Source: Ipomoea triloba
Lineage: Eukaryota > Streptophyta > Magnoliopsida > Solanales > Convolvulaceae
Length of the DNA: 64,000 nucleotides
Reading direction: 5' to 3'
Assembly: GCF_003576645.1 (NCBI RefSeq)
Contig: NC_044922.1
Coordinates: forward strand, 25,936,049 to 26,000,048
Shown: piece after piece, positions 36,691-47,105 of the stretch
Layout: every line of letters starts with the position of its first letter
Numbering within the stretch: the stretch's first letter is position 1
Program-made: the position numbers and the translations under genes
The notes under the pieces: model-generated
Databases searched by the model: none
What the model was told of the DNA's origin: nothing
Seen by the model: the letters and a program-made list of their open reading frames with translations, nothing else

Positions 36691-39352
36691 TGGTACTCAC
36701 TTGACTAGGCTTGGCATTTGGGTTGTTGGGCTTCTTCTTCGTATTCTTTTTTTTTTTTTTTGAAAAAAGTGTCAAATAGGTCACTGAACTTGTATAGTTT
36801 GTGCAATTAAACCATCAAAAAAAAAGTGCAATAAGAACATTAAACTTGCATAAAATGTGCAATTATCATTTTTTTACATGTTGCTACAAGTTAAACAAGT
36901 TAAATTGATTATTTGAAATTTAATGTAATTAATTTTTAAATATTAATACTTACTTGAATGATTGCATGGCACTAACATAAGTTATATATAAAAATTTATT
37001 TTAATTATTACTTTAACAAATATTAAAAAAAAAAAAAAAAAAAAACCTTCAAGTGGAGGCTGCCATGGCTGCCTCTTCCTTCGTTTGATCTGGACAAAGC
37101 GGATGGCTACCTCTTTCTTCCTCCGATCTGGACGAAGGGGAGGCAGCCATGGCTGCTGCCCCCTTCTTCGTCCTCGATCCCATTTTTTTTTTTAATAAAA
37201 CCCACTCTTTCATACGTAGATGGAGGACGTAGGAGGAAGACACCTCTCCCGTCAGTGACGATGGAAGAGTCCGCCACCTCCGTTGACTGGGGAAAAAAAT
37301 GGATGGTGTTTAACAAAAGTAGAGGGGTGTTTTCAAAAAAAAAAAAAAGAAAAACAGAGGTGGCATTCCCTATTTGGGAGGTGGTTGAAATTTGTGTGCA
37401 CATTAATTAACTAGCTTAGGCAATATATTTTTCCTATTTTCCTTAATTTCAGAGTGAGGTTGGGCGCCTAATGTCGGCCTCTAGGACAAAATTAAGTGAC
37501 CGGGATTATAAATAAATCTTCCGCATACTCCGCCCATTCATAAATGAATTCCACCACTCTCTCAATGCCGGCGTCACTTCCTATGCTGTGTCCATAGTTT
37601 ATTATAATATGTGTTTCCCAAAAAATTTAAAATCTTATCAATTTTCAATGCAATTATTTAAATGAGGTCAAGTAATTTCAAAGGAAAACTCACCGTCACT
37701 ATACAATAGAGGTAAACAGCGCTAGGAAGATCCTGTGTAACAATTTGACTGAAAATATATTGACAAGATTTGAACTTGCGACATTCAAGTATGAAAATTA
37801 AAATAATTCACTTGTCCATTCTTTTCGAGACATTTTTAAAGTGTAATTTTGATTTTAAAACAAAAATGACGTCACTAGCTATGGGTGGAATATATAGTCA
37901 TGTCATTATACATATTATTAGTTAAAACTTAGAGCATGGCCATCAGCGAAGAATGGGTGGACTTTGGAACAGTACCTTGCCTTGGATTTTGGTGTGAGTC
38001 GGCCGTACACTCTCCTTTCTTAAGAGAGCTCGGGAGTTCAAACTCCCTCTCATATAGAAAATAAAAAAATTAATCTGGTCAGCACTTTGTTCCTTAATTG
38101 AGCTAGGCTTGAACCAAAAAAAAAAAAAAAGAAAGAAAAAAAAAGTAACAATTTGTTCTCCGTTAATTGCTAAATACAATCTTATGTACATTTGCACGTA
38201 TAAATTGGTCAAATTTTTTAACCGCAATTCAAAACCTTGCCCACAAATTCAAAACCTTCATAAACGTCTTCTTCAATTATAGCGCAATTATTTGCAAAAA
38301 ATTAATTTGTTTAATTAACAGTAAAGTCAAAGACAACAATGTAACACTAATGGAGACATAAAGTGGGAGATGGTACCTTTAGGAGCAGAAAATGTTAAGC
38401 ACAAGACCATGAGTGAAAAGGTACAATAACATATTTTTGTAAAAAATATTGTTGGGGGGTTTTGTCAGCACATATATTATGGGTTGTGGCTGCCTAGGTT
38501 AATATTCTATGTGTATTGCATCACTTCCATTTTCTGAATCTGAAACAAACACACACACAACTGTATCCTATCTGGCCAATCTTAAATGGGTCTTTCCTTG
38601 GTTTGACTTTCAGTTTCTCGTCTTTTACGTAACTTATTTGCTTTTCCTTTCTCTTACGTATTCACACGCTCGCCTTGTGAAGTCTACACACTTTTTTTTT
38701 TTTTTTTTTGAAAAGACACTTTAGTTTAGTATATAAAACAAATTGTATTTATCCTTCAATAATATATAGAATTGGGAGGGATCAAATGTGAACTATCTCT
38801 CATGTGAGAACAACGAACTACATATTATGCCGCATCTTATAATGTCTGTTTAAGCAACTGTAGATACCTGATTGTGCATTCGCGCATAACTGATTGTGCA
38901 CCTGAAAAACTATTATGAAAATACATGATAAAGTATTTTCTTCAAAAAAAAATACGGTGAATTTTTTGTAATTACGATTGTGCAACTTGTAATGTTTGAT
39001 TGTGTAACTGTTGATAGCTAATTGTGTGCACGGGAGCAGTGGTTCTAATTTTTATTTTTCAAGTAATTTGTCTTGATCAAGTGGAATAGAAAGAAAAAAA
39101 AAATGAATAGGTCACTCAAAAACTAAATATGGACAATACAATAAAACAATGATTTCAAGCCAAATATGAAATATTTAAAAGTAATCTAGCTTACAATAAT
39201 TAAGATTTCAAGACTAATTAAGATTATCTTGTGAAGCGTTTGGTTCAAGTTAATTAAGATTATATAGGTAGTGTGATTATGTAATGATATATCACCTCAT
39301 ATTTCGAGATAGTTTAATTACCTCTTTCATCTCAGGTAATTTAATATATAAG
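36691..39352. other. Intergenic DNA, no gene seen
   Basis: Contains poly-A/T runs, a GC-richer stretch at 37045-37280 with short direct repeats (ggctgccatggctgcc near 37065 and ggcagccatggctgct near 37140, in inverse relation), and repeats of gattgtgca near 38870-39010. The open frames are short and lack motifs. Confidence 0.5.
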
Positions 39353-39904
39353 TGATGTGGTAAATACGATGACTTCTACAAATACGTATAAGTACTGAGG
39401 TCGGATCACGAAGGGATCCTCCTTTAATCTGCTTGTTGGTTTAAGGTTATGAGCTCGGGATTTAGATAAGGGTCGGAGGGTCCCGAGCTTAGGTATAGTG
39501 GATGAAGGTGCCAAAAGTCCCCTTCTCCTCGCTATAAATACGGTATTTATAGGGTAGGTGAGGGGCACATGCTGGGAGTCCGGCATGGCTGACGCGTGTC
39601 ACGCATGCAGTGGCCAGTGGGTGGGCTCGAGAACTACGCCCTGCCGGCCATGCGTGATTCCTAACGGTCCCCTGAATGCCTGAACTAGTTGGGGAAGATC
39701 GTCCCGACCTTAACTGGTCAGGCCCAGTCTCTAAGTAGTAAGCACTATTGCAATTGTCATTTATCCCGGTTGTCACTACATAGTCGGGAATGACAAGCTA
39801 AATGGTCGGTGTAGGTCAGGAAGGGTTTCTTTTGGTACCCTGACCATCTACCGAGTATGTGTTCGTACGCACAAGGAGATATACTCGAAAAATATTCCCC
39901 ATCA
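39353..39904. mobile_element. Solo LTR
   Basis: Begins TGATGTGGTAAATACG and ends ATTCCCCATCA, with TGATG/CATCA inverted termini. It is flanked by perfect 5-bp direct repeats ataag (39348-39352 and 39905-39909). A TATAAATA box lies at 39533-39540. It is 552 bp and GC-richer than its surroundings, with no internal retrotransposon sequence on either side, so it is the product of LTR-LTR recombination. The superfamily is not identifiable from the LTR alone. Open frames inside are spurious. Confidence 0.85.
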
Positions 39905-39909
39905 ATAAG

Positions 39910-40850
39910 CATTAAAGTTACTCCATAATATTTTGATGAAGAAATATAAATGAAAATTCATATGTATATTGGCAAGTGTCCAGATTAATTATATAGTAGA
40001 TTAAGCATATAATTTGTGTGACTCTCATAGTCTCATGGAAGCAGAACAGAAGCTCTGGAAACAGAATGTAATCAGAAACCCCTTTGTTTTTTTTTGGCAT
40101 GAGAAACAATATAAGATTTGAAAATGGGACAAAATGAGTGGGAAATGAAACAGGCCAGGCCAGGCCATTTGGTTGCACTACAGAATTAGCTTCAATTCTT
40201 TACTGCTAAACCATTACTCCCTGCCAAGCTACTATATATTATCACCAATTTAATAATAATAAATGCATGCATATTGGAGTTGATGCCTCAAGTAATTTAA
40301 GTCAACCAAACCAGAAATCCATAAAACAAAATTATTTTTCACAATTCCTAACACATGGATGGACACACAAATTCACTATAATTATTCGCATTTCAAATCT
40401 TGATGCTAAGGGCATTCCAGATTGCCAGCATCCCACAATAATGCCTTTCTGACTCATTAATTTATTGCTAAATTAAATCCCACATTAACTTCCTCACCAG
40501 CCCTCTCTTACTTTGAATTTTTTTTTTTTGTTTTCTTGAAATTTTTTTTCAACTTTTTTATGTTTTCCTTCTCTCTGTAGTTTTGACTTTGCAGGTTTCT
40601 TTATGTAGTAAAAATTAAGTGAATCCACCTAGAGAGTCTTTATCACCATTGCATTTTCCTTTGCATTTATTGCTGCTACCTAGCTTAGCTTCCAGATTTT
40701 GAATCCCTTCTTCTTCTCTTCCCTTCTTCCCCATGCCTTGTTTAATCTGCACACAAATTCTCCTCCTTTCTTGATGATCCCAGCCTAAAAAACTTTTCCC
40801 AGTTTTTTTTCTTTGGTTTCTTGAGAAATCAAGGTCTGGGTATCTGCAAA
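39910..40850. other. 5' flank and leader of the ATL gene
   Basis: No other gene seen. Long pyrimidine-rich tracts at 40500-40580 and 40690-40790 fit a plant promoter or 5' leader. No single TATA box could be chosen with confidence. Confidence 0.5.
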
Positions 40851-42332
40851 ATGGATGAAAAATCGTTTCTTTCACCATTTCATCAGCCAATTTTCCTCCC
40901 TCCGCCGCCGCCGCCGCTGCGCGGCGGCGGCGGCGGCGGCGGCGGGTTTAGCCTGAACAACAAGGTAAGCCCGAGTATACTTCTGATCATCATAATTCTT
41001 GCGATAATTTTCTTCATTTCCGGTCTGCTTCACCTGCTGGTTAGATATCTTTTAAGGCCTTCAAGTAGAGATCCAGATGAGGTTGATAATGTCACAGCTC
41101 TGCAAGGCCAATTACAGCAGCTTTTTCACCTCCATGATGCTGGGGTGGACCAGTCTTTCATTGATACCCTTCCAATTTTCAACTACAAAGCCATAATTGG
41201 TCTGAAAAACCAGAACCACTTTGATTGTGCAGTGTGTTTGTGTGAGTTTGAGGGGGAAGATAATCTCAGATTGCTCCCAAAATGCAGCCATGCCTTCCAC
41301 ATGGAGTGTATAGACACTTGGCTTTTGTCCCACTCCACTTGCCCTCTCTGCAGGGCTAGCCTCCTCCCTGATTACTCCATGGCTTCCCCTATAGTCCTGG
41401 TTCTTGAATCTGGGAGTGAGAGTTCAAGGGAAATGGGCCATCCTGAGAGGGAGGGTATTTTGGGGATTTCACAGAGATGTGGTGATGATGATGGTGATTT
41501 GCAGAAATCATGTGAGATTCTTCAAGAGAAGGGGGAGGGGGATCAAGAAAAAGTTGTGAAGGTGAAGCTTGGGAAGTTTAGGAATGTGGATTCTAGTGGG
41601 GAGGGGAGTAGTGATGGTGGGATTGATTCAAGAAGGTGTTTTTCTATGGGGTCATTTGCTTATATTATGGATGAGAATTCATCTCTTCATGTCCCTATTA
41701 GGATGAAGAAACAGGCCAGCAAGAAGAAGCCACTCACACCAGGCCACAGGGTTGCCCTGTCTGAGTGTGGTGGGTGTGATTCAAGAAGGGACTTCAATGG
41801 GTTTGAGGCTTTTAGGTTTTCTGAGATTCAAACTAGTGGTAGTGATGGGAATGAGATCACCACCAACAAGGTAGTTAAAGAAGGTAAAAGAGAGAGCTTT
41901 TCAATTTCCAAGATTTGGCTCCGGGGAAATAAGGACAACAACAACCCTAATTCCGCCGCCACGGAAGGGCGGCGTGCCGTCTCGTTCCGGTTCCCGGCGC
42001 ACTCGGCCGTGGCGGGTGTGAAGACCAAGAGCGGCGGGGGCGACGGCGGGAGTGGCGCCTCATTCCGGTTCCCCGCGCACTCGGGCGTGGCGGGCACGAA
42101 GACCAAGAGCGGCGGGGGCGGGGGCGACGCCCCCGCCGGGAGTGGTGGTGCAAGTGTTTTCGAGATTGGCATTGATGGGTGGGGTGGTGGGGGGTGTGAT
42201 GTGGAAAATGATGGCTCCTCCCATATTGTGAATTCTTCAGCAAATGCACCTTCTTTTGGGAGGAGAACTTTGATTTGGCTAATGGGAAGGCAAAACAAGG
42301 TTGTGCACTCTACATTCTCATCAAATGTCTAA
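40851..42332 (+). CDS. RING-H2 finger E3 ubiquitin ligase, ATL13/46/47-like
   Basis: ATL proteins are plant membrane-bound E3 ubiquitin ligases whose RING-H2 finger recruits an E2. The 493-residue product has a Pro6-Leu-Arg-Gly8 stretch (17-32), one membrane helix (about 41-62), then a basic stop. The conserved region after it reads VDQSFIDTLPIF (the GLD-equivalent motif of ATLs) at 99-110. The RING-H2 is complete: Cys126, Cys129, Cys145, His147, His150, Cys153, Cys164, Cys167, with Pro143 and Trp157 at the expected ATL positions. The long Ser/Gly-rich C-terminal region holds a tandem duplication of about 28 residues (SFRFPAHS(A/G)VAG(V/T)KTKSGGG). Length and layout fit the long ATL13/46/47 subgroup. 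It is intronless, as ATLs usually are. The in-frame upstream extension lacks an ATG; 40851 is the first one. Substrates are unknown. Confidence 0.95.
   Translation: MDEKSFLSPFHQPIFLPPPPPPLRGGGGGGGGFSLNNKVSPSILLIIIILAIIFFISGLLHLLVRYLLRPSSRDPDEVDNVTALQGQLQQLFHLHDAGVDQSFIDTLPIFNYKAIIGLKNQNHFDCAVCLCEFEGEDNLRLLPKCSHAFHMECIDTWLLSHSTCPLCRASLLPDYSMASPIVLVLESGSESSREMGHPEREGILGISQRCGDDDGDLQKSCEILQEKGEGDQEKVVKVKLGKFRNVDSSGEGSSDGGIDSRRCFSMGSFAYIMDENSSLHVPIRMKKQASKKKPLTPGHRVALSECGGCDSRRDFNGFEAFRFSEIQTSGSDGNEITTNKVVKEGKRESFSISKIWLRGNKDNNNPNSAATEGRRAVSFRFPAHSAVAGVKTKSGGGDGGSGASFRFPAHSGVAGTKTKSGGGGGDAPAGSGGASVFEIGIDGWGGGGCDVENDGSSHIVNSSANAPSFGRRTLIWLMGRQNKVVHSTFSSNV
40902..40945 (+). repeat. CCG/CGG palindrome inside the ATL gene
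   Basis: About five CCG codons (Pro) are followed after ctgcg by about eight GGC/CGG units (Gly), so the DNA and RNA can form a near-perfect GC-only hairpin within the first 32 codons. It may affect translation or sequencing accuracy; the exact repeat count should be treated with care. Confidence 0.8.
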
Positions 42333-42592
42333 GATTATTATTCCCCATTTCCCCCCACATTTGTTCCCTCAAGTAATTAGAGTGAAAAGAAAGGGGAAAA
42401 AATTGCACAACAAGTTAGAAATGTTAAAGGGTGTTTAGAATACAAATTAAAATTTTTTGGGTATTTGTATCAAAGTAATTATATTGTTTTTCTCATTGTT
42501 TTCTTTGTTCTTTCATCCTAATTCTTGCAAATCTTTGTGCTTTGCATTGGTTCTCTTTCTTTTCTCTGCTTTGGTACACTGAAATTAGTCAA

Positions 42593-42754
42593 TTTTTTTT
42601 TTAGCAATTTTTTTTTTGAATACTACTAACTCTATTAGAATGCAGTATCTGTTCATAACTACTTTCTCAACCTATTGAAGTACAAGAGTTAGTACCCACC
42701 ACCTCCCGTATAAAGGGAAGGGTTTGATGCCATTGGACCACAAGGTCCTTGGCC
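42593..42754 (-). mobile_element. tRNA-derived SINE copy
   Basis: The minus-strand head ccaaggaccttgtggtccaa, then a tail region with ggttgagaaagtag-type words shared with 6568 and 47659, ending in an A run (T10 on the plus strand). Flanked by perfect 12-bp repeats gaaattagtcaa at 42581-42592 and 42755-42766. Inserted about 260 bp past the ATL stop codon. Confidence 0.85.
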
Positions 42755-42766
42755 GAAATTAGTCAA

Positions 42767-43395
42767 ATTAGTCACTATTCCCTTAATTTATTAGATAAAG
42801 ATGTCCAACGGAAACAATTCCGTCTAATAAATTCACAACTTTATAGCACAAAATATCATTTAATGTAAACAAAATTAAGATATATGATTTAGTCAATGTA
42901 TTAAGTATATTTTATTTCCACCACACAATTTGTTTTGATAAGAGTTGTTAGGTTGGTTGATAAATATAAGGGTGATTGTCAGAGAAAGGTAGATATTGGA
43001 ATTCAAGAGGATAACCAATCTAATGATTCATTTGGGCTGCAAGTGTGAAAGATCTTGGAGTGGTAGGTTCAACAATTGAAAACACATGACTTCAACATAC
43101 ATGTGGTAAGCATGCTATAACAATTTTTTTTACCTTAAAATTTGCTAAACTAGTTCTGTATTATCTCATCTGATTAGTGACAAAACAGATCCGGATTTAG
43201 GAAGAAAGGGAGTGAGGTTCTGTTTTGTTTTGGGCAATTTTTAACCCTAGCTTGTAAATTTCAAAATTTTATATTTATTGAATCTTGTAGTTTTGTTTTG
43301 TTATTTATTTATTTATTTATGGAATTTAAATATAAACTTTAAAATAATATTTATAGACACACGCACTGAACACTTATATATAAATAAAATCAAAT

Positions 43396-43398
<3 letters not shown>
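42767..43398. other. Intergenic DNA, no gene seen
   Basis: AT-rich DNA between the SINE and the TA-flanked minisatellite elements. No open frame of interest and no transposon ends recognised. A (TTAT)n run lies near 43298-43320. Confidence 0.55.

Positions 43399-43445
<47 letters not shown>
43399..43445. repeat. (TA)n microsatellite
   Basis: Left boundary of the minisatellite-bearing element at 43446. Similar TA arrays lie at 43865-43912 and 44451-44467. Confidence 0.9.
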
Positions 43446-43448
<3 letters not shown>

Positions 43449-43860
43449 AAGGGCTCAGGTGCGGATATATCTTCCCCAGTTGTGTGGTACTCACCTTAAG
43501 CATTAAAACGACACACCTTAAGTACACAAACCACGCACCTTAAGTACGCCTTAGATTGGTTAAGCTAAGAACACAAATCACGCACCTAAAGTTTCTAAAT
43601 GGTGCACCTTCAGTTGAGAACACATTGCGTACCTTAAGTACACAAACCACGCACCTTAAGAATACAAAACACACACCTAAGTTTCAACAACTCACGCACC
43701 TTAAGCATACATATCACGCACCTTAAGAAGGAAAAACAAGGCACCTTAAAAAGGAAAACCACGCACCTTAAGCATACAAATCACGCACCTTAAGAAGAAA
43801 ATTACGCACCTAAAACCACCGCACAACTGCACGGGAGACATCCCACCGCACGGGAACTGA

Positions 43861-43864
<4 letters not shown>
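43446..43864 (-). mobile_element. CTTAAGGTGCGT minisatellite element, inverted, between TA arrays
   Basis: Starts gggaagggctcaggtgcgg. It then carries about fourteen units of caccttaag(n)acaaa(c/t)cacg, the reverse complement of the unit at 35422 and 43913, and ends cgcacgggaactgaattc. It fills the DNA between (TA)n arrays at 43399-43445 and 43865-43912. Non-coding. Confidence 0.75.
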
Positions 43865-43912
<48 letters not shown>

Positions 43913-43918
<6 letters not shown>

Positions 43919-44450
43919 GATTCAAGTGTAGTTGTCCTTCCCATGTGCAGTTGTGGGGTTGTATTTGCACCATCGATCTTACCTAAATCAACGTCCAGGA
44001 TTCACAATGAATAAACAAAATGCGGTGGCAATTTGGTCTTTTTGCATCTAGGTCAAATTTAAGGTGCGTGATTTTTGTACTGTGTGGCTTAAGGTGCGTC
44101 AGTTGTTGAAAACTTAAGTGTGTCGATCTAAAGTTTTAGGTACGTGGTTTTCCTTCTTAAGGTGCTTGGTTTATTTGCTTAAGGTGCATCAGTTGTTGAA
44201 ACTTAATTAAGATGCGTCGGGCCTCGGCCTAAAGTTTTAGGTGCGTGGTTTTCCTTCATAAGATGCGTGATTTGTATGCTTAAGGTGCGTCGGTTGTTGA
44301 AACTTAGGGTGCATGGTTTGTGTTATTAAGGTGCTTTGTTTGTGTGCTTAAGAAGTTTATGTGCGTGATTTGTGTACTTAAAGTACACTATTTTAATGCT
44401 TACGGTGCATCATTTTGTGTTAAATACAGAATCGCATGGGAGCCCTTCCC
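43913..44450 (+). mobile_element. CTTAAGGTGCGT minisatellite element, direct, between TA arrays
   Basis: Starts gaaatagattcaagtgtag and ends atgggagcccttccc, the inverse of the start of the element at 43446. The interior holds degenerate cttaaggtgcgt(ggttt/cagtt)gtg units (about 44060-44390). It lies between (TA)n at 43865-43912 and 44451-44467. Confidence 0.75.
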
Positions 44451-44467
44451 TATATATATATATATAT

Positions 44468-44816
44468 TTATATGATCATGTGAAACAATTGCTTTAGGTG
44501 AGAAATATGATGAAATTATATCCGTAGATTGATTCCAAATCAAGGGTCCAAATTGGATATTTTTTATTTAAAAAAATGCGGTGGTATTATTGTAATTTTG
44601 TGTAAGTATATAAGTTAATTTTTTTTTGCCTTCCAGTTCACATTGTTATGGCATACAGTGCACATTTTTCCTTCTTCTAGTTCACATTGTTCTTTCTTCC
44701 AATGCACATTGTTCCTTATATGATAGCACATTGTTGTGCCATACAGTGCACATTGTTCCTTCTTCTAGTGCACATTTTTATGCCATACAAATTTCTTGGA
44801 TTATTTGAAGACCCTC
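44468..44816. mobile_element. Related repeat with gtgcacattgtt units
   Basis: After the TA array: an AT-rich stretch, then four or five copies of a roughly 25-nt unit (ttctagttcacattgttcct). It may be another member of the TA-targeting group. No gene. Confidence 0.4.
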
Positions 44817-45414
44817 GTTGTCAACAAATTCTCACCAAGTAGTTAATATGATTGAATTCAAACTGTTTTTTATTTTTTATTCATGATATTAATAAAATAT
44901 TTGGTAAATAAATATATACCATATTTTGTATTATAACCTTGATATTAAATTACAAAACAGTATAATAAGAACACAATCGACAATGTAGTGAATATAATTA
45001 ATTAATAAATTTGAAGGTAAGGAATATTTGCATTGTAAAAAATAAAGATAATATAACTAATAAAATTATATTTTTTTAAATGCAAGAAAATTATTTTCAA
45101 GGTTCTTTATTTATAATCTTTGATGTTCAACTTTGAGTGCTATATATTTAATCGGGCTAATTATTTGACCAAAGATTATGTTAAATTTTATATTGTATTT
45201 TTTTAATACACTCTAACATATTCGTATGGAATATTCTGTTACTAAAGTTTATAGTAACATAACGTGGATTATTTAAGGGAAGAAAATAATATAATAGAGA
45301 GTAAGTAGGAAAGTTTAAAAGAAAATACTAAAATAAAAATAATCTGAACCATTCAATTTATCAAATAATTGGATGGACATTGGTCTAACTTTATTGGCTC
45401 TTATTAGTATATAT
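44817..45414 (-). mobile_element. Helitron fragment, copy 3
   Basis: Similar to the right part of 13056-14539: ttgtcaacaaattctcaccaag, then aagtagttaatatgattg. It runs to a degraded 5' end (ggctcttattagtatatata at about 45397-45416). The 3' portion is missing. Confidence 0.65.
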
Positions 45415-45723
45415 ATAAATGACGGGATCAAATTTATTTTTTTGAGTACTATTGACTCTGCTACAATGTAGTATAACTGTGACCACCATTTGGGAAAGCT
45501 ACAATTATGTCGCTTTACCATAAGGTCTTTGACGATGGGATCAAATTTATTTTTTGAGTACTATTGGCTCTGTTATAATGTAATATATCTGTGACCTCCC
45601 ATTTGGGAAAGTCATAGTTATGCCGCTTGACCACAAGGTCTTTGGCGACAAGATCAGATTTATAATTATTACACCTTTGAAAGTTTTCAATATTTATAAA
45701 ACTAACTTTGTCATTTTTCAATA

Positions 45724-45797
45724 GCTTTCGTAGCTCAGTTGGTTAGAGCACCCGTTTAGTAAGCGGGAGGTCTTGAGTTCAAATCTCAATGAAAGCA
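45724..45797 (+). tRNA. tRNA-Thr (anticodon AGT), copy 1
   Basis: Folds as a full cloverleaf: acceptor GCTTTCG/TGAAAGC (G-U at the last pair), D stem GCTC/GAGC, anticodon stem CCCGT/GCGGG, loop TTAGTAA with anticodon AGT (reads ACU, Thr), T stem TTGAG/CTCAA, discriminator A. The A box (TAGCTCAGTTGG) and B box (GTTCAAATC) are present. A CAA motif sits just upstream (ttttcaata), as in plant tRNA genes, and a T7 run about 23 nt downstream can end pol III transcription. Nuclear type with no encoded CCA. Confidence 0.9.
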
Positions 45798-46106
45798 AAA
45801 TGATAGGATCAAATTTGTTTTTTTGAGTACTATTGACTCTATTACAATGTAGTATAACTGTGACCTCCCATTTGGAAAGCCACAGTTATGTCGTCGCTTG
45901 ATTATAAGGTCTTTGGCGACGGGTCAAATTTATTTTTTGAGTATTATTGGTTATGTTACAATGTAATATATATGTGATCTCCCATTTGGGAAAGCCACAG
46001 TTATGCCGCTTGACCACAAGGTCTTAGGCGACGGGATCAAATTTATAATTATTACAAATTTGAAAGTTTTCAATATTTATAAAACTAACTTCATTATTTT
46101 TTAATA

Positions 46107-46180
46107 GCTTTTGTAGCTCAGTTGGTTAGAGCACCCGTTTAGTAAGCGGGAGGTCTTAAGTTCAAATCTCAATAAAAGTA
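46107..46180 (+). pseudogene. tRNA-Thr (AGT) copy 2, slightly degraded
   Basis: Same sequence as copy 1 with changes that weaken it: acceptor GCTTTTG/TAAAAGT (G-U at the first pair), T stem TTAAG/CTCAA with an A-C mismatch. Anticodon AGT is kept. No T run follows closely and the upstream CAA is lost. May be a pseudogene. Confidence 0.65.
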
Positions 46181-46239
46181 AAATATGTAAGTGAATATAT
46201 ATAGATATATTATAAAACTAACTTCAATATTTTTTAGTA

Positions 46240-46313
46240 GCTTTCGTAGCTCAGTTGGTTAGAGTACCCGTTTAGTAAGTGGGAGGTCTTGAGTTCAAAT
46301 CTCAACAAAAGCA
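46240..46313 (+). tRNA. tRNA-Thr (AGT) copy 3, variant
   Basis: Anticodon AGT retained. D stem GCTC/GAGT (G-U), anticodon stem CCCGT/GTGGG with a G-U, acceptor GCTTTCG/CAAAAGC with one C-A mismatch. Boxes A and B are intact. Function is uncertain. Confidence 0.6.
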
Positions 46314-46664
46314 AAATATGACTATATATATGTATGTATATAGATACATACAAATGAGGGGATCAAATTTGTAGTTTTTTTGAGTAGTACTATAACTCTG
46401 TTACAATGTAGTATAACTGTGACCTCCCATTTGGAAAAGCCACAGTTATGTCGCTTGACCATAAGGTTTTTGGCGATGGTGTCGAATTTATTTTTTGAGT
46501 ACTATTGACTCTATTACAATGTAATATATCTGTGATCTCTCATTTGGGAAAGTCACAGTTATGCCGTTTGGCCATAAGATTTTAGGCGATGGGATCAAAT
46601 TTATAACTATTACAAATTTGAAAGTTTTAAATATTATTAAAACTAACTTCATCATTTTCTAATA

Positions 46665-46738
46665 GCTTTCGTAGCTCAGTTGGTTAGAGCACTCGTTTAG
46701 TAAGCGGGAGGTCTTGAGTTCAAATCTCAACGAAAGCA
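46665..46738 (+). tRNA. tRNA-Thr (AGT) copy 4
   Basis: The acceptor stem is perfect (GCTTTCG/CGAAAGC), anticodon AGT, anticodon stem CTCGT/GCGGG with one U-G, T stem TTGAG/CTCAA. Boxes A and B are intact. Probably functional, although the nearest T run is about 50 nt downstream. Confidence 0.85.
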
Positions 46739-47029
46739 AAATATATAAGAAAATGTATATATATTTGATATATACAAATGACGAGTTCAATTTTATTTTT
46801 GAGTACTATTGACTCTGTTACAATGTAGTATAACGGTGACCTCTCATTTGGAAAAGTCACAGTTATGCCGCTTGACCATAAGGTCTTTGGCGACGAGATC
46901 AAATGTATATTTTGAGTACTATTGACTCTGTTACAATGTAACATATCTGTGACTTGCTCTTGACAACAAGATTATTACAAATTTGAAAGTTTTCAATATT
47001 TATAAAACTAACTTTATTATTTTTCAATA

Positions 47030-47103
47030 GTTTTTGTAGTTCAATTGGTTAGAGCTCTTGTTTAATAGTTATGAGGTCTTGAGTTCAAATCTTAACATAA
47101 AAA
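47030..47103 (+). pseudogene. tRNA-Thr pseudogene, copy 5
   Basis: Clearly derived from the same gene (gtttttgtagttcaattggt ... gaggtcttgagttcaaatct) but the anticodon arm reads CTTGTTTAATAGTTATGAG, which no longer pairs well or shows AGT, and the acceptor end is lost in an A run. Confidence 0.8.
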
Positions 47104-47105
47104 AA

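Larger units (their letters stand above)
45420..47105. repeat. Tandem array: tRNA-Thr genes interleaved with SINE copies
   Basis: A unit of roughly 380 bp (two SINE-like copies on the minus strand, a short linker ending actaactt(t/c)(n)ttttcaata, then a tRNA-Thr-like gene on the plus strand) is repeated about four times, with one shortened unit (46181-46313, no SINEs). The SINE-like copies are at about 45436-45535, 45548-45650, 45819-45920, 45930-46032, 46376-46478, 46490-46590, 46795-46895 and 46906-46975. Each has, on the minus strand, a gccaaagaccttgtggtcaa-type head. Copies of gatcaaattta separate them and look like target duplications. The open frames here are SINE by-products. Confidence 0.8.

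Noticed and set aside
41828..42298. Pro/Ser- and His/Arg-rich open frames antisense to the ATL gene
   Set aside because: GC-rich low-complexity shadows of the Gly/Ser-rich ATL C-terminus.
35510..44390. CTTAAGGTGCGT repeats considered as CRISPR or coding repeats
   Set aside because: No constant spacer length, many stops, unit length varies. A minisatellite.
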